From assembly GCA_028641055.1 (NCBI GenBank), contig CM054060.1, positions 208,964,445-209,028,444 of the forward strand: a stretch of DNA of 64,000 nucleotides, given 5' to 3'. The translations under genes and the position numbers were made by a program. The notes under the pieces are model-generated. The model was given only the letters and a program-made list of their open reading frames with translations. It was not told the origin of the DNA and searched no databases. The first letter of the stretch is position 1, and each line of letters starts with the position of its first letter. Source of the DNA: Alopecurus myosuroides (taxonomy: Eukaryota; Streptophyta; Magnoliopsida; Poales; Poaceae). Shown piece after piece: positions 11,021-21,318 of the stretch.

Positions 11021-12492
11021 CTCAGGTTTACTCGGTCAGCAAAGTTATCCTTAGTCTACTGGTTTTTATTTCCAATCCAGAAAAAGCCATACAAAAATAT
11101 TAGGTATAGTTTGTGCCAGAGCCTAGATCAACACCAAATTGCTACTCTAGTTGCGGTTTATTGTTGATTTTTGTTCCTGTTTTTCTGTTTTTAGTTTTCA
11201 TCTATTAGGGTTAGGGTTCATCTAGTTCTTATTTTTTGTTTCTATATCGAAAATCTCCACAAAAAATAGCTGCTGCCGTGTGCTCTACCTCTCGGGAATT
11301 AAGACCTATAGTTGCCTTGGCGAGTTGATTTTGTTCTCGAGTTGTTCCTCGCTTGCGAAAAAATTCCATCACAAAAATCCTCGGGTTCCTAGCTCTAATC
11401 GGATTCCAATCCGATCCCTGCCGTGGTACCGAATCGGACCAAATCGCTGCCGCACCCGCACTCCTTGCTGCCATCGGATTCCTGCTGTGGCTCAAAACCG
11501 CGTGAAAACGCTGTCGCCGCTGCCGTCACCCGCGCACACCACCCTAGACACAATCGGATTCCACCCGCGCTCGCGCCTACAAAACCCATTGCTCGTACCC
11601 ATCGCATCACACCCACGCGCACTCGTTGTTTCACGCGCGCGCTGCCGCCAACTCTCTGTCGGGCAGAGCTTTTTGCTCAGTTTCGCTGCCGTATGGCACA
11701 GATCGTGTTGTTTCTCTGCCCCAACCACAAACTTCTGCCGTGAGCTCGTTTCACCTCTGATTTTCTTAGTTGTTCTTTTGTTTTTCTCCTGTTTATCTCT
11801 AGGGTTCTGTTCTGATCTTTGATAAGCCATAGCTACAGCCTTTCTACAACAAATATTAGGTACCAAAACCCAAAGACTAGTTGTTTAATTGCTCTACAGG
11901 CTGCTCAATTTGATCAAGTTTCTATCCACATTTCTTTTTTCCATTACTTGTTGCTCCTAGTTGATTCAAAGGCCATTGAAAAAATCAAAAAAATAGAGAA
12001 AAGATAAAAAGTATAAAAAAATAGAAAGAAAGAAAAATCAAAAGAGGCCGAGACATACTATCACTAGTGGAAGCTTATCATCTGGATATTTTTGTGGACA
12101 TTTGAGCAATCTTGTGCCTGTTTTCATAGAGTATTTGCTAGTGTCTTTCTAGTGCTTGCAATATCTCTTCCATATAATTGCTAAGCCACATTTTTCTCCA
12201 AGTGTGAGTGTGTTCCTTTAGTGTTTTTCATCACATTAGACAGTTCATTGCAGTTGTTATTTTGGTGTTGTTAGGATTCCCAACAAAGCCCCACCAAATA
12301 CCATGTTTGCATTGTGATACTTGATAGCTCGGTTATTCTCTTCTCACAGTTAGCACATTATTCATTGCTCCTTGTTGGTAAGTAAATCCTATTCACTTTG
12401 GAACAGTAAGTGAAGCACTTCTTTGCTGGTTTTGAGTGAGTTGTGAGAGAACACCACAACCTGTTATTATTTTGTCACTAACAAATTAATCA
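11021..12492 (+). other. E2 leader
   Basis: 1.47-kb non-coding leader containing the same modules as E1: the AGAGCCTAGATCAACACC block, a C-rich region (about 11400-11750), an A-rich block (about 11970-12050) and the conserved stretch before the ORF. Similarity to E1 is highest in the last 450 bp. Only short, compositionally driven open frames occur. Confidence 0.7.
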
Positions 12493-14237
12493 ATGGGTTT
12501 TCCTAGTGTTGATGCTTGTAGTTATACATTTTGGGAGGAGGATGCTAGTGGGATCCCTGCGTCATATTTGTTCCACTTCGCAGCAGACATCAAGGAAAGC
12601 CAGGTTACTATTACCCTTGATAAAGATACATGGTATAATTTTGTTAGTCCTGAGGTTGTTGAAGAATTGCAGCTGGTTCCAAAAACATGTGATCCATTTA
12701 GGTTACCTAAATATGATGATGAACTTATTATTACTCACATAGTTTCTATTCCGTTAACCATTCATGGCCATAAGGAGAAAATTTTATGTCATGTGATGCC
12801 TAAAGCTATTATTTGTTCTCATCTTTTGTTGGGACGACAATGGTGAACTAGATATCGAGTTAATTTTGATAGCCATTATCCTAATTTACAATTCTTTTGG
12901 AACAATAAGAAAGATTGGATAATACATGCATGGCTTACAAAATTTCAAAGAATTAGACATCAACCCTTAATTTTTGCTCAAATGCTTGAAAAGCAAAGAC
13001 TTGAAAAACTTGAGATGCAAAGACTTGAGCGTATAGTTATGGGATTTGTCGAGGTTGAGAAGGCATGTGAGGTTGTTTCTACTAATGTAATCATGTATAC
13101 TCCTAGTGTTGTTGCTTTTGATGTGCATGTTTCTTTTGAAGAAAGGGAGCCTATAGTACAACCTACACCACCATCACATATATTGGAGGAGTATGTCATT
13201 GTTCCTAGTGTTGTTGCTTGTGATATGCAGGCTGCTTTTGAAGAAAGGGAGCCTTCTCAAGTACAACCTACATCACCACTAGAAGAAGATGAATCAGTAC
13301 CTATTACATCTGAGGAGAATGCCATTGACATTGGTGCTGATTTCGAGCTACAAACTTCAAGTGCTGAATTTTGTGAGTCTACTAATTTGCTAGTTGATTC
13401 TTGTGAGTTAACAAGCATATATAGTTCACCGGAATGTGATAATTTGATAATTTCGAATTTTGAGCATGTGGTATTGATTACACATAAGGAAGTACTTGCT
13501 AAAATACCACCTAATAATATTGTGTATTCCATCATGTTACATGAACCAATTACTGTGCAATGTGCTATGAATAAGATTGCTGAAATTTCATATGTCAATT
13601 CTAGCAATAATTCTACTTGTTTCACTTTTAATTTGGTTGGTGACTATAACATGAATGAAATTTTTATGGTGGATCAAATATGTATTACTTGTGATAAAAT
13701 GGCTGAATTGAAAATTGTGTTACCTTGGTTAGATGGTTTACAATTTTCTACATGTGAGCATGCTTTTACACATATGTTTGGTTTGCCACAAAACTTGTTA
13801 AGTACATGTGCTACTGAATTATACTTCACTTATATTTGCAAATTGAGTTGAAACTTTCATGATGAGAATAATAAACATGTTAACACAATTGAGTGTACTA
13901 CTACAACTAAATTTGATCATAGATCTTCAGTGAGAACAATTGATTTGATATTAAACAATAAAAATGTATACATAGATGTTTCTCCTAATGATCTTGATTT
14001 TATGAGCTTCACTTATACTTGCAATTGTGATTGCTATTTGATGAGATTCTATGACAATTATGTTATATTTACATGCAAATTTCATGGTCACATGTCATGT
14101 GGAAAATTTTATGATCTGCTAACAACTAATGCACCCCATTATAGATACATATATTGTGCATACACGTTGTTCTTTTTGTTTCTTCCACGTTCAGTTTACC
14201 ACAAGCCGCAGACGTCTTGTCTTGAAGAAAGGGAGGA
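12493..14237 (+). pseudogene. E2 ORF: pseudo-protease plus novel long C-terminal region
   Basis: One reading frame runs from ATG 12493 into the 3' LTR, broken only by in-frame TGA codons at 12844 and 13849. Residues about 34-118 align by eye with the CRM protease of E1/E3: ITLDKDTWYNFVS against [13 protein letters not shown], and CSHLLLGRQW against CHLLLGRPW. The active-site Asp is kept but the following Gly-Gly-Ser is Lys-Asp-Thr, so proteolysis is doubtful. FFWNNKKDWI matches E1 FNWNNKDIIL further on. The next 330 residues contain charged repeats (LEKQRLEKLEMQRLERI) and two related segments (PSVVAFDVHVSFEEREP, PSVVACDMQAAFEEREP) and match nothing I know. The frame ends inside the MITE in the 3' LTR. 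Confidence 0.7.
14225..14237 (+). other. E2 polypurine tract
   Basis: AAGAAAGGGAGGA directly before the 3' LTR; plus-strand primer site. It is also translated as part of the long E2 frame, as in E1 and E3. Confidence 0.8.
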
Positions 14238-14373
14238 TGATCAGGATATAATAAGGGTCCATGGTGAATTTACATGCTTGAGCTGGAAGGAAATATTGAG
14301 CCTCGCTGATGTTTATTATAAGGTGAATTCTTTCCTAGTAATAAATAATGTTTGTGTTTATGAGAATGTTATA

Positions 14374-14534
14374 CTCCCTCCGTATCAAAATATAAGATGT
14401 TTTAGTATTTTCTGGGAAAAAACGTATCTAGACATGTTTTAGTGTGCAGATTCATATGCATCTGACACAAAATCATGTCTAGGTACGTTTTGTCTAAGAT
14501 ATGCTAAAACATTTACATTTTGATACGGAGGGAG
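14374..14534. mobile_element. Stowaway-type MITE (161 bp)
   Basis: Terminal inverted repeats CTCCCTCCGTATCAAAAT and ATTTTGATACGGAGGGAG, flanked by the target duplication TA (14372-14373, 14535-14536). The E2 5' LTR shows the empty site. Inner sequence is also partly palindromic (ACATGTTTTAGTG... / ...ATGCTAAAACAT). Non-coding; its movement depends on Mariner-type transposases elsewhere in the genome. Confidence 0.92.
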
Positions 14535-14979
14535 TACTACCTAAGCCTATGAATTTATGTATGATTAGGTTTATTAATAACACAAACACAGATGGAGAAG
14601 AGGAAGCAAGGATCAAAATGAGGAGGCGTGGAAAACAAAGTTGCTGCCATGGAAAACAACAAGAAGGAAATAATGTTTCAGTTCGGACTGGCAGAAGTCC
14701 CGAATTTGAAATAGTCATGGATTATTCATACGGGATCCAAATAAAGCAAACAAGCACAATACGATTAGAAAATTTGAAGAGATTTCCAATGGATCCGGCC
14801 TCATCAACAATTAGATTTGTACAAGTCGTGGTGACCGAAACAATCCACGAAGAGTTTTCTGCCAGTTTCCAAATAGAGTCCAATTGGCTACACCCATGTT
14901 GGGTCAGTTTGTATCCGAGTTGGTTGAGTCCAAACGAGTAGTAATAGGTCAATTTCGTCGGAAACACCCCACCCCCTCG

Positions 14980-14986
14980 TATATAG
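14980..14986 (+). promoter_or_regulatory. Likely TATA box in E2 3' LTR
   Basis: TATATAG follows a C-rich stretch (CACCCCACCCCC). E1 has TTATATAC at the equivalent place (27685). In the E2 5' LTR the same spot reads CATATGTATC (about 10652), a weakened box. Position before the conserved U5-side block fits an RNA polymerase II start for element RNA. Inferred from sequence only. Confidence 0.4.
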
Positions 14987-15331
14987 CTACCACCTGCGTG
15001 TAGAATAGATCAGATCCAGTTTAAACCAATTAAAAACCCTAGCCTCTAGTTTGTATTGCTGCCAAGCATACTACTTGAAGTTTACCATTGCAAAGTTGCG
15101 TAATATCTAGTTATTCCATTGGAAATAGGGGTATACAGGGCCACTTGTGATATTTGATTACTTCTGCAATAGTGTGTAGTTCAGAATATCCAAAGGGCTT
15201 GATTTTTCTTGCATCTGGCAACAGGGGTTAGTCGAGTGATAGGTCTCAGTGTAGCACTAGTTATCACAAAATCCAGAAAATCCACAAAAGGAGAGAGAAT
15301 CTCATTGAGAAGATTGGGCCACCCCTTGTCA

Positions 15332-15566
15332 GAATACAAGTGCTAAACCCGAGACAAACACCTCAAGTCCAAGGAAAACAACAACACTAGCTTCAGGTTC
15401 TAGTAGTGCTACACCTCCCACACGAAATAGAGACATGACATGCCATACATGTGGAGGAAAAGGGCACTTTAAGAGAGATTGCCCCAACAAGAAAATCATG
15501 ATTATCAGTGCTGATGATGAGTATGAGACTGGAGATTATGCTGACCCTAATGAGGAGGATACATAT
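15332..15566 (+). pseudogene. gag: E1 gag C-terminus with CCHC zinc knuckle
   Basis: E1 gag resumes here between the E2 and E3 insertions, in the same sense. A Ser/Thr-rich linker leads to a complete knuckle [14 protein letters not shown] (C-x2-C-x4-H-x4-C, 15441-15482), which binds element RNA in the virus-like particle. An acidic stretch (ADDEYETGDYADPNEED) follows and runs across the E3 insertion into the protease. The last five bases, CATAT, are the left copy of the E3 target duplication. Confidence 0.85.
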
Positions 15567-16536
15567 TGATGAGGACATCCCTAGTTCTTCACCTATTGTT
15601 ACACATGAGGATGTTCCAATACAAGCTAATGAAGTAAGGATTGGTCCAATGACAAGATCAAGAACCAAGCTACTAAAAAACAGGTGAATTCACTCCTACT
15701 TGAGTATAATGTTTATAATTGTGAGATCTTTATACTACCTAAATCCATGCACTTATGTATTCTCAGGTTTATTGATAACACAAGCATGAATGGAGAAGAT
15801 CATGAAGAGGATATACACATGGAAGAAGATGGACTAGAAGAGGAGATGGAGTACAAGTACTAGCATGGTGAAAACAAGAAATAACAAGAAATAATGATGA
15901 CAAGGGGATGGTGCCTCCACAAGGTCAAATGCACTTAGTGTGGAAAACAATTGCCAATGTGTTATTCCACACTCATTGATGGACAAAGAAAGAGGAGGGC
16001 GCCCAGAAAGAGGATCTATGCGCCATATAGAGTCCTAGTAGTGTTAGGATTGGTTTGTATACCAATTTGGCCGCACCCCCTTCTATGGGGTCGGTTTGTA
16101 TCTATTGTGAGTCGGTTTGGGTTGTGTCCACCCAAACCAGGAGTCCTAGTCCTAGTAGGGTTGGTGCTTGCGCAAGGGAACCCCCCTTGTGGCCGCACCC
16201 CCTCTCTTAAATAGATAGGTTTCGAGCCAAGTGCTCTTGAGACTACGTTAAAACATAAACCCTAGACCTCTAGATTGAAACAGCTTGTAAGCCTTCATCT
16301 GGAAGTTCATCTGCAAACTTTACGTGTTACCTGCTATTCCACTGGGAATAAGAAGGTACAAGACCAATTGTAGTCGGTGGATTACTTGTGCAAGAGTGTG
16401 GAGTTGAGAATATCCTTGGGGTTGCTATCTTTTGCATTGGCATCAGGGATCAGCCGGGAGAGTTCTTAGTGGCGCACTAGTTATCATATTGAAGTTATCT
16501 GTGAGTTCACTGAGAAGATTGGGCCACCCCTTATCA
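15567..16536 (+). repeat. E3 5' LTR (970 bp)
   Basis: TGATGAGGACATCC at the left end, CACCCCTTATCA at the right end. Contains the coding remnant of the pol C-terminus and a weak TATA-like TTAAATAG near 16207. The right-hand part (a GAGAATATCC block and GAAGATTGGGCCACCCC) is shared with E1 and E2. Confidence 0.93.
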
Positions 16537-16539
16537 TCT

Positions 16540-16550
16540 TGGTATCAGAT
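16540..16550 (+). other. E3 primer-binding site
   Basis: TGGTATCAGAT, three bases after the 5' LTR, complementary to the initiator-Met tRNA 3' end. Confidence 0.85.
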
Positions 16551-18048
16551 TTACAGGTTTCCTCGGTGAGCTATCAAATTTCCCTTTAGTTTGAGTGTTT
16601 TTATTACCTATCCAGAAAATTGCCCCACAAAAATATAGTAGTTCATTGTCATAGCCTTAGATAATCACCTTAGTTTCATTACTATAGCTGTTTTTGTGTT
16701 TGATTTCGTGTCACTTTTTATCTTTTTAGTTTTCTTACTTTCGGCTAGGTTTAGGGTTCTTTGTTCATCTAGTCGAAATCCTATCAAAAATCCCAAAAAA
16801 ATCCGCTGCAGCTTGCCATATACACATCCAATCCGAGTCCATCACCAATTCCTACCGCGGCAGCGTTTCTAGCCGATTCCCTGCCGTACCGCACCAACCC
16901 ACCGAGCCCTACCCGCACTCGGATTTCCCCTGTCGCACGGTTACCAAATCCCACCCCCGCAACCCACGTGCTGCCGCGACACTCATTTTGTCCTACCCGC
17001 TGCAGCCACTCCCACCGCTGCCGCACCTACCCGCTCTCGGACTCGCGGTAACGCGCTTACAAAAGCCCCCCGCGCCCCGTTCCACAGCACATCACCGCAA
17101 GCACCGCGCGCTACCGCGGCACAGCTTCTCCCCGAATCGCTGCCGCGCCCATGTAACGCATGCAGTCACTGTTTTTCGCCGTAACGCGTTTACCAACAGG
17201 CTATTTTGCATGCGCGCGCGCTGCCTTGGCAGCGACAAGCGTTTGTTTTGCTGTCGTGAGCTGGTTTTGCTGCCGTGAGCCTTTTAGAACTAGTTTCTGC
17301 TTAGAATTTTTTTTGTTTTTCTTTGTTTTCTCCTGTTTTCTTCATTAGGAACAATACATCCATACCTTGTGAACCTAGCCACAGCCTTTCTACATCATTT
17401 TAATAGGAACTTGCCCACAAGTATAGCTATTTTGTGCTCTGACAGGTTGCTCATTTTCATCACCACCATTGTGTTTACTTGTTTATTGGTTCATATTGCT
17501 CCTAGTTGTGTTTAAAGCCATTGGAAAAATACAAAAAAAAAAGAAAAAGAGTAAAAAAAAGAGAAAAGAGAAAAACAGAAATTTGCAAAGAGGCCATATT
17601 GATACTATTGTTTCTAGTTGAGCTTGCCATTGTGACACTTGGTTTTTCATTGAGCAATATTGTGCCTGTCCATTAAGAGCCTAGCTAGTGAGTTTCTAGT
17701 GCATTGCAAAATCTCATCCATATATTTGCTTTGCCACATTTGTCTCCATTATTGTGTGAGTTTCCTTGGGTATTTTTATATCTTCACAAAACAGCAAATA
17801 GGACTTGTTACTTTGGTGATTGTTAGGTATCCATACCAAGCCCCACTAAATAACCTTGTTTGCTTTTGTGAGAGTTAAAAACCTGGGTATTCTCTTCTTC
17901 ACATCGAAGTACATTAATTGCCTCTACTTGTGGTAAGTATTTATATTCACTTTGGAACGGTAAGATAACCTATTGCCTTGCTAGATTTTTGAGTGAGTTG
18001 TGAGAGAACACCACAACCAATACATGTTTCTATTTCACTAACCTACTA
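16551..18048 (+). other. E3 leader
   Basis: 1.5-kb untranslated leader with the C-rich block (about 16830-17270), the A-rich block (about 17525-17590) and the block before gag (TTCACTTTGGAACGGTAAG). More diverged from E1 and E2 leaders than these are from each other. No credible coding sequence. Confidence 0.65.
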
Positions 18049-19134
18049 ATGGATCTTTATAGTGGTGATCTTGTGCAGCAAAAGAAGGACCATAAGTAGG
18101 GAGTTAATTGGAGGGAGTATGAGGCTCTAAGGGATGTATTGGCAAAACAAATCAAAGACAATCATAATGAAATCAAGCAATTTGTGCAAGATGCATGTGA
18201 TCCTTTATATGATGCTCTCCAAGCTATGGAGAACAAGATAGAGGCCACACATAAATTGGACGAAACAAACAATGGGTAAGTGAAAACAAGCAATGATTCT
18301 ATTGCTCAATTGGCTACTACCCTTGCTGGCTTCAAACCATGATTCAAGACAGATTTCCACTTGTTGATGATGATAATGCTAGTGTTCATAGTGATGCTAA
18401 TAATGGCTTGGAAGCCAATGGAGAGGTGGATAATTTTCATGGCCGTGGAGCTAGAGGAGATAGAGGCCGAGGAGGATATCATGGCCGAGCCAACCATATG
18501 GGTGCAAGGAGAGTGCCCCTCAATGTTGCTCCTGAAAATCATATAGAGGATGATGGTTTGGGTAAGCCCAAATTTTCTATACCATCTTTCAGCTTTGACA
18601 CTATGGATGTGGAGGAATATTTGCTATGGGAACTAAAAATTGAGAAGCTATGGAGATTGCATGATTACACTGAAGATAGAAAAATCAAGTTGGCATCTTC
18701 TGAGTTTGATGGATATACTCTTAGATGGTGGGATACTACTGTGAGAAAGAGGCAAGAAGATGGTGAATTACCCATTATCACTTGGAACACCATGAAGAGA
18801 TTCATGCGGGATAGATTTGTTCCACCAAATTACATAAGGCAACAATTTGATCAATTGCATCAATTGAGGCAAGGTACTATGACTGTTGATGCTTACTATG
18901 ACTGTTGATGCTTATTATCAAGAGATGGAATTGATCATGCAAAGGGCACGTGTGAGAGAGCAATTGGAGCAAACAATGCAAAGGTTTCTTTCAGGTTTGA
19001 ATTATAAAATCAAGTGCATTGTTAGGCATCACTAATATCATGATATTCATGAATTATTACATCATGCTAGGGAGGCCAAATCACACATTAATGAGGAGGC
19101 TAAAATTACAGCAAGGACAAGGAGTAGATTCCCA
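18049..19134 (+). pseudogene. gag: E3 gag, broken
   Basis: Starts at ATG 18049 (MDLYSGDLVQQKKDHK) but meets TAG at 18097, then at least two more stops before the frame changes. From 18339 an open stretch carries the Gag core: DVEEYLLWELKIEKLWRLHD, RWWDTTVRKRQ, FMRDRFVPPNYIRQQFDQLH. A 19-bp tandem duplication (18879-18897 and 18898-18916, ATGACTGTTGATGCTTA...) shifts the frame at 18908. The remaining core (ERTMQRFL-type region and helix before the knuckle) lies in another frame up to 19134. Same family as E1 gag, including a Gly/Arg-rich linker (GARGDRGRGGYHGRANH) not seen at that length in E1. Confidence 0.85.
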
Positions 19135-21318
19135 TTGAGATCATCTACTATACCTAGTACACCACCTCCTCCATCTCTTAGCCGTGGTGTTTCATCATCC
19201 AAGGCCGAGCCTAGTGCTTCTATTGCAAAGAAATCAACACAACCAGCTGCAAGTGCCACGGGTTCAACTGCTTCCACAACAAGAAATAGAGATATTACAT
19301 ATCATACATGTGGAGGAAAGGGGCACTTCAAGAGGGATTGTACAAATACAAAGGTGATGATTATCAATGAGAACAATGAGTATGAGACAAATTATGATGT
19401 TGATCCTAATGATGATGATGATGATGATGGTTATTTGAGTGATACTCCATTGGATGCCTATGCTACTACTATGCCATCTATTATTTGCACACAAAAATCA
19501 TTGAGTGTTATTCCTAGTCCTGAAAATCAAAGGTGCAATTTGTTTCAAACAAAGGCTGTTATTGGTCCTAATATGGCTTGCGAAGTCATTATTGATGGAG
19601 GGAGTTGCAGGAATTTGGCTAGCAAAGATCTATGTGCAAAGCTAAATCTAAAATATTTACCACACCCTTGTCCTTATCATATACAATGGTTGAGTAGCTC
19701 GGGACAAATGAAGGTGACTCATATGGTGCGTGTGGAATTTCAGATTGGACCTTATAAGGATACTATTGAGTTTTATGTGGCGCGCATGACAGTTTGCCAC
19801 TTATTATTGGGAAGAACTTGGAAATTTGATAGAAGTGTGAAGCATGAAGGAAGAGAAAATACTTATGAGTTGCATCATCATGGGAAGACTATTATTTTGA
19901 GGCCTATGAATCCACAACAAATTGTAAATGAGTCCCAATCCAAAATAGAGATGAGAGTTGAAAAAGAGAGTGAGAGGGATGAGGGGAAACAAAATTCACA
20001 AGCCTTGGGGAGTAGTAGTCAACCTATTTCGAGTGGTAAAAATAAAAATAAAAGAGAGAGCCTATTATGCATGTTAGCCACTAAAGAGGATTTGAGGGAA
20101 TTTATGGATGATCCTACATTAGTCCCTATTGTGCTTATTCACAAGGGAGAGATTTTGGTTTCTAATGACATGACCCCTATTCCTCTTGGTGTTTCTCATG
20201 TGTTGCAGGATTTTGATGATGTTTTTCCAGGAGATATTCCCTCGGGATTGCCACCATTAAGAGGGATTGAGCATCAAATTGATTTAATTTCTGGAGCATC
20301 TTTGCCAAACCGAGCCCCATATAGAACCAATCCACAAGAAACAAAGGAGATACAAAGGCAAGTACAAGAGCTACTAGATAAAGGTTATATTCGAGTTAGT
20401 CTTTCTCCTTGTGCCGTTCCCGTTATTTTGGTTCCTAAGAAATATGGTACTTGGCGCATGTGTGTAGATTGTAGAGCAATTAATAACATCACAATTCGTT
20501 ACCGTCATCATATACCACGTTTAGATGACATGTTAGATGAATTAAGTGGTGCTACTCTTTTCTCTAAAATTGATTTGCGTAGTGGGTATCATCAAATAAG
20601 AATGAAAGAGGGAGATGAATGGAAAACTGCATTTAAAACAAAATTTGGTTTATATGAATGGTTAGTGATGCCTTTTGGTTTAACTAATGCACCTAGTACT
20701 TTCATGAGACTAATGAACCATATTTTGAGAGATTTTATTGGTAGATTTGTGGTAGTTTATTTTGATGATATCCTCATATATAGCCACAATGAACATGATC
20801 ATATTAATCATATTAGACAAGTTTTGCAAGTGCTAAGAGAAAATAAATTGTATGGTAATCTTGAGAAGTGCACTTTTTGCAAAGATAAGGTCATCTTTTT
20901 GGGATATGTAGTTTCTAAACATGGGATTGAAGTGGATACACCCAAAATTGAAGCAATTCGAAATTGGCCAATTCCAACTAATGTGAGTCAACTTAGAAGT
21001 TTTAATGGGCTTGCTAGTTTCTATAAAAGATTTGTGCCTAATTTTAGTACTATTGCTGCTCCATTAAATGATCTAACTAAAAAGGGAGTTGATTTCGAGT
21101 GGGGTGTTGCTCAAGACATTGCTTTTGATACATTGAAAGAGAAGTTGATTTCGGCCCCACTATTAATGCTACCAAATTTTGATAAACAATTTGAGATTGA
21201 GTGTGATGCTAGTGGCATAGGTATTGGAGGTGTCTTAATGCAAGAAAAGAAACCTATTGCCTATTTTTCTGAAAAATTAAATGGTGCACAATTGAATTAT
21301 TCTATTTATTATACATAG
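19135..21318 (+). pseudogene. pol: E3 gag C-terminus, protease and reverse transcriptase
   Basis: One 727-residue open stretch. Residues about 56-69 are the zinc knuckle, but its first Cys is Tyr ([14 protein letters not shown]; codon 19300-19302). The protease follows near residue 150 ([17 protein letters not shown], then [13 protein letters not shown]). Reverse transcriptase covers about 360-610: [55 protein letters not shown] and the catalytic YFDD (20758-20769) intact. The thumb/connection and RNase H start ([18 protein letters not shown]) follow. The frame ends at YSIYYT because a deletion removed roughly 25 codons of RNase H that E1 still has ([20 protein letters not shown]). Confidence 0.88.

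Larger units (their letters stand above)
10076..15331 (+). mobile_element. E2: non-autonomous CRM-related LTR retrotransposon, complete
   Basis: Complete 5.26-kb element bounded by 930-bp and 1094-bp LTRs (the longer one holds a MITE) and a perfect 5-bp target duplication GAATA (10071-10075 and 15332-15336). It has an initiator-Met primer-binding site, a 1.5-kb leader like that of E1, one long ORF, and the purine tract AAGAAAGGGAGGA before the 3' LTR. It lacks Gag, reverse transcriptase, RNase H and integrase, so it must have been mobilised by proteins from another element. Leader and U5-side LTR match E1 closely while the first part of the LTR (TGATCAGGATATAATA...) does not, which points to an E1-type helper. 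Confidence 0.85.
14238..15331 (+). repeat. E2 3' LTR with MITE insertion
   Basis: Runs from TGATCAGG to CACCCCTTGTCA and is followed by the second GAATA. Without the 161-bp MITE and its duplicated TA it is 931 bp, matching the 930-bp 5' copy. Confidence 0.88.
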
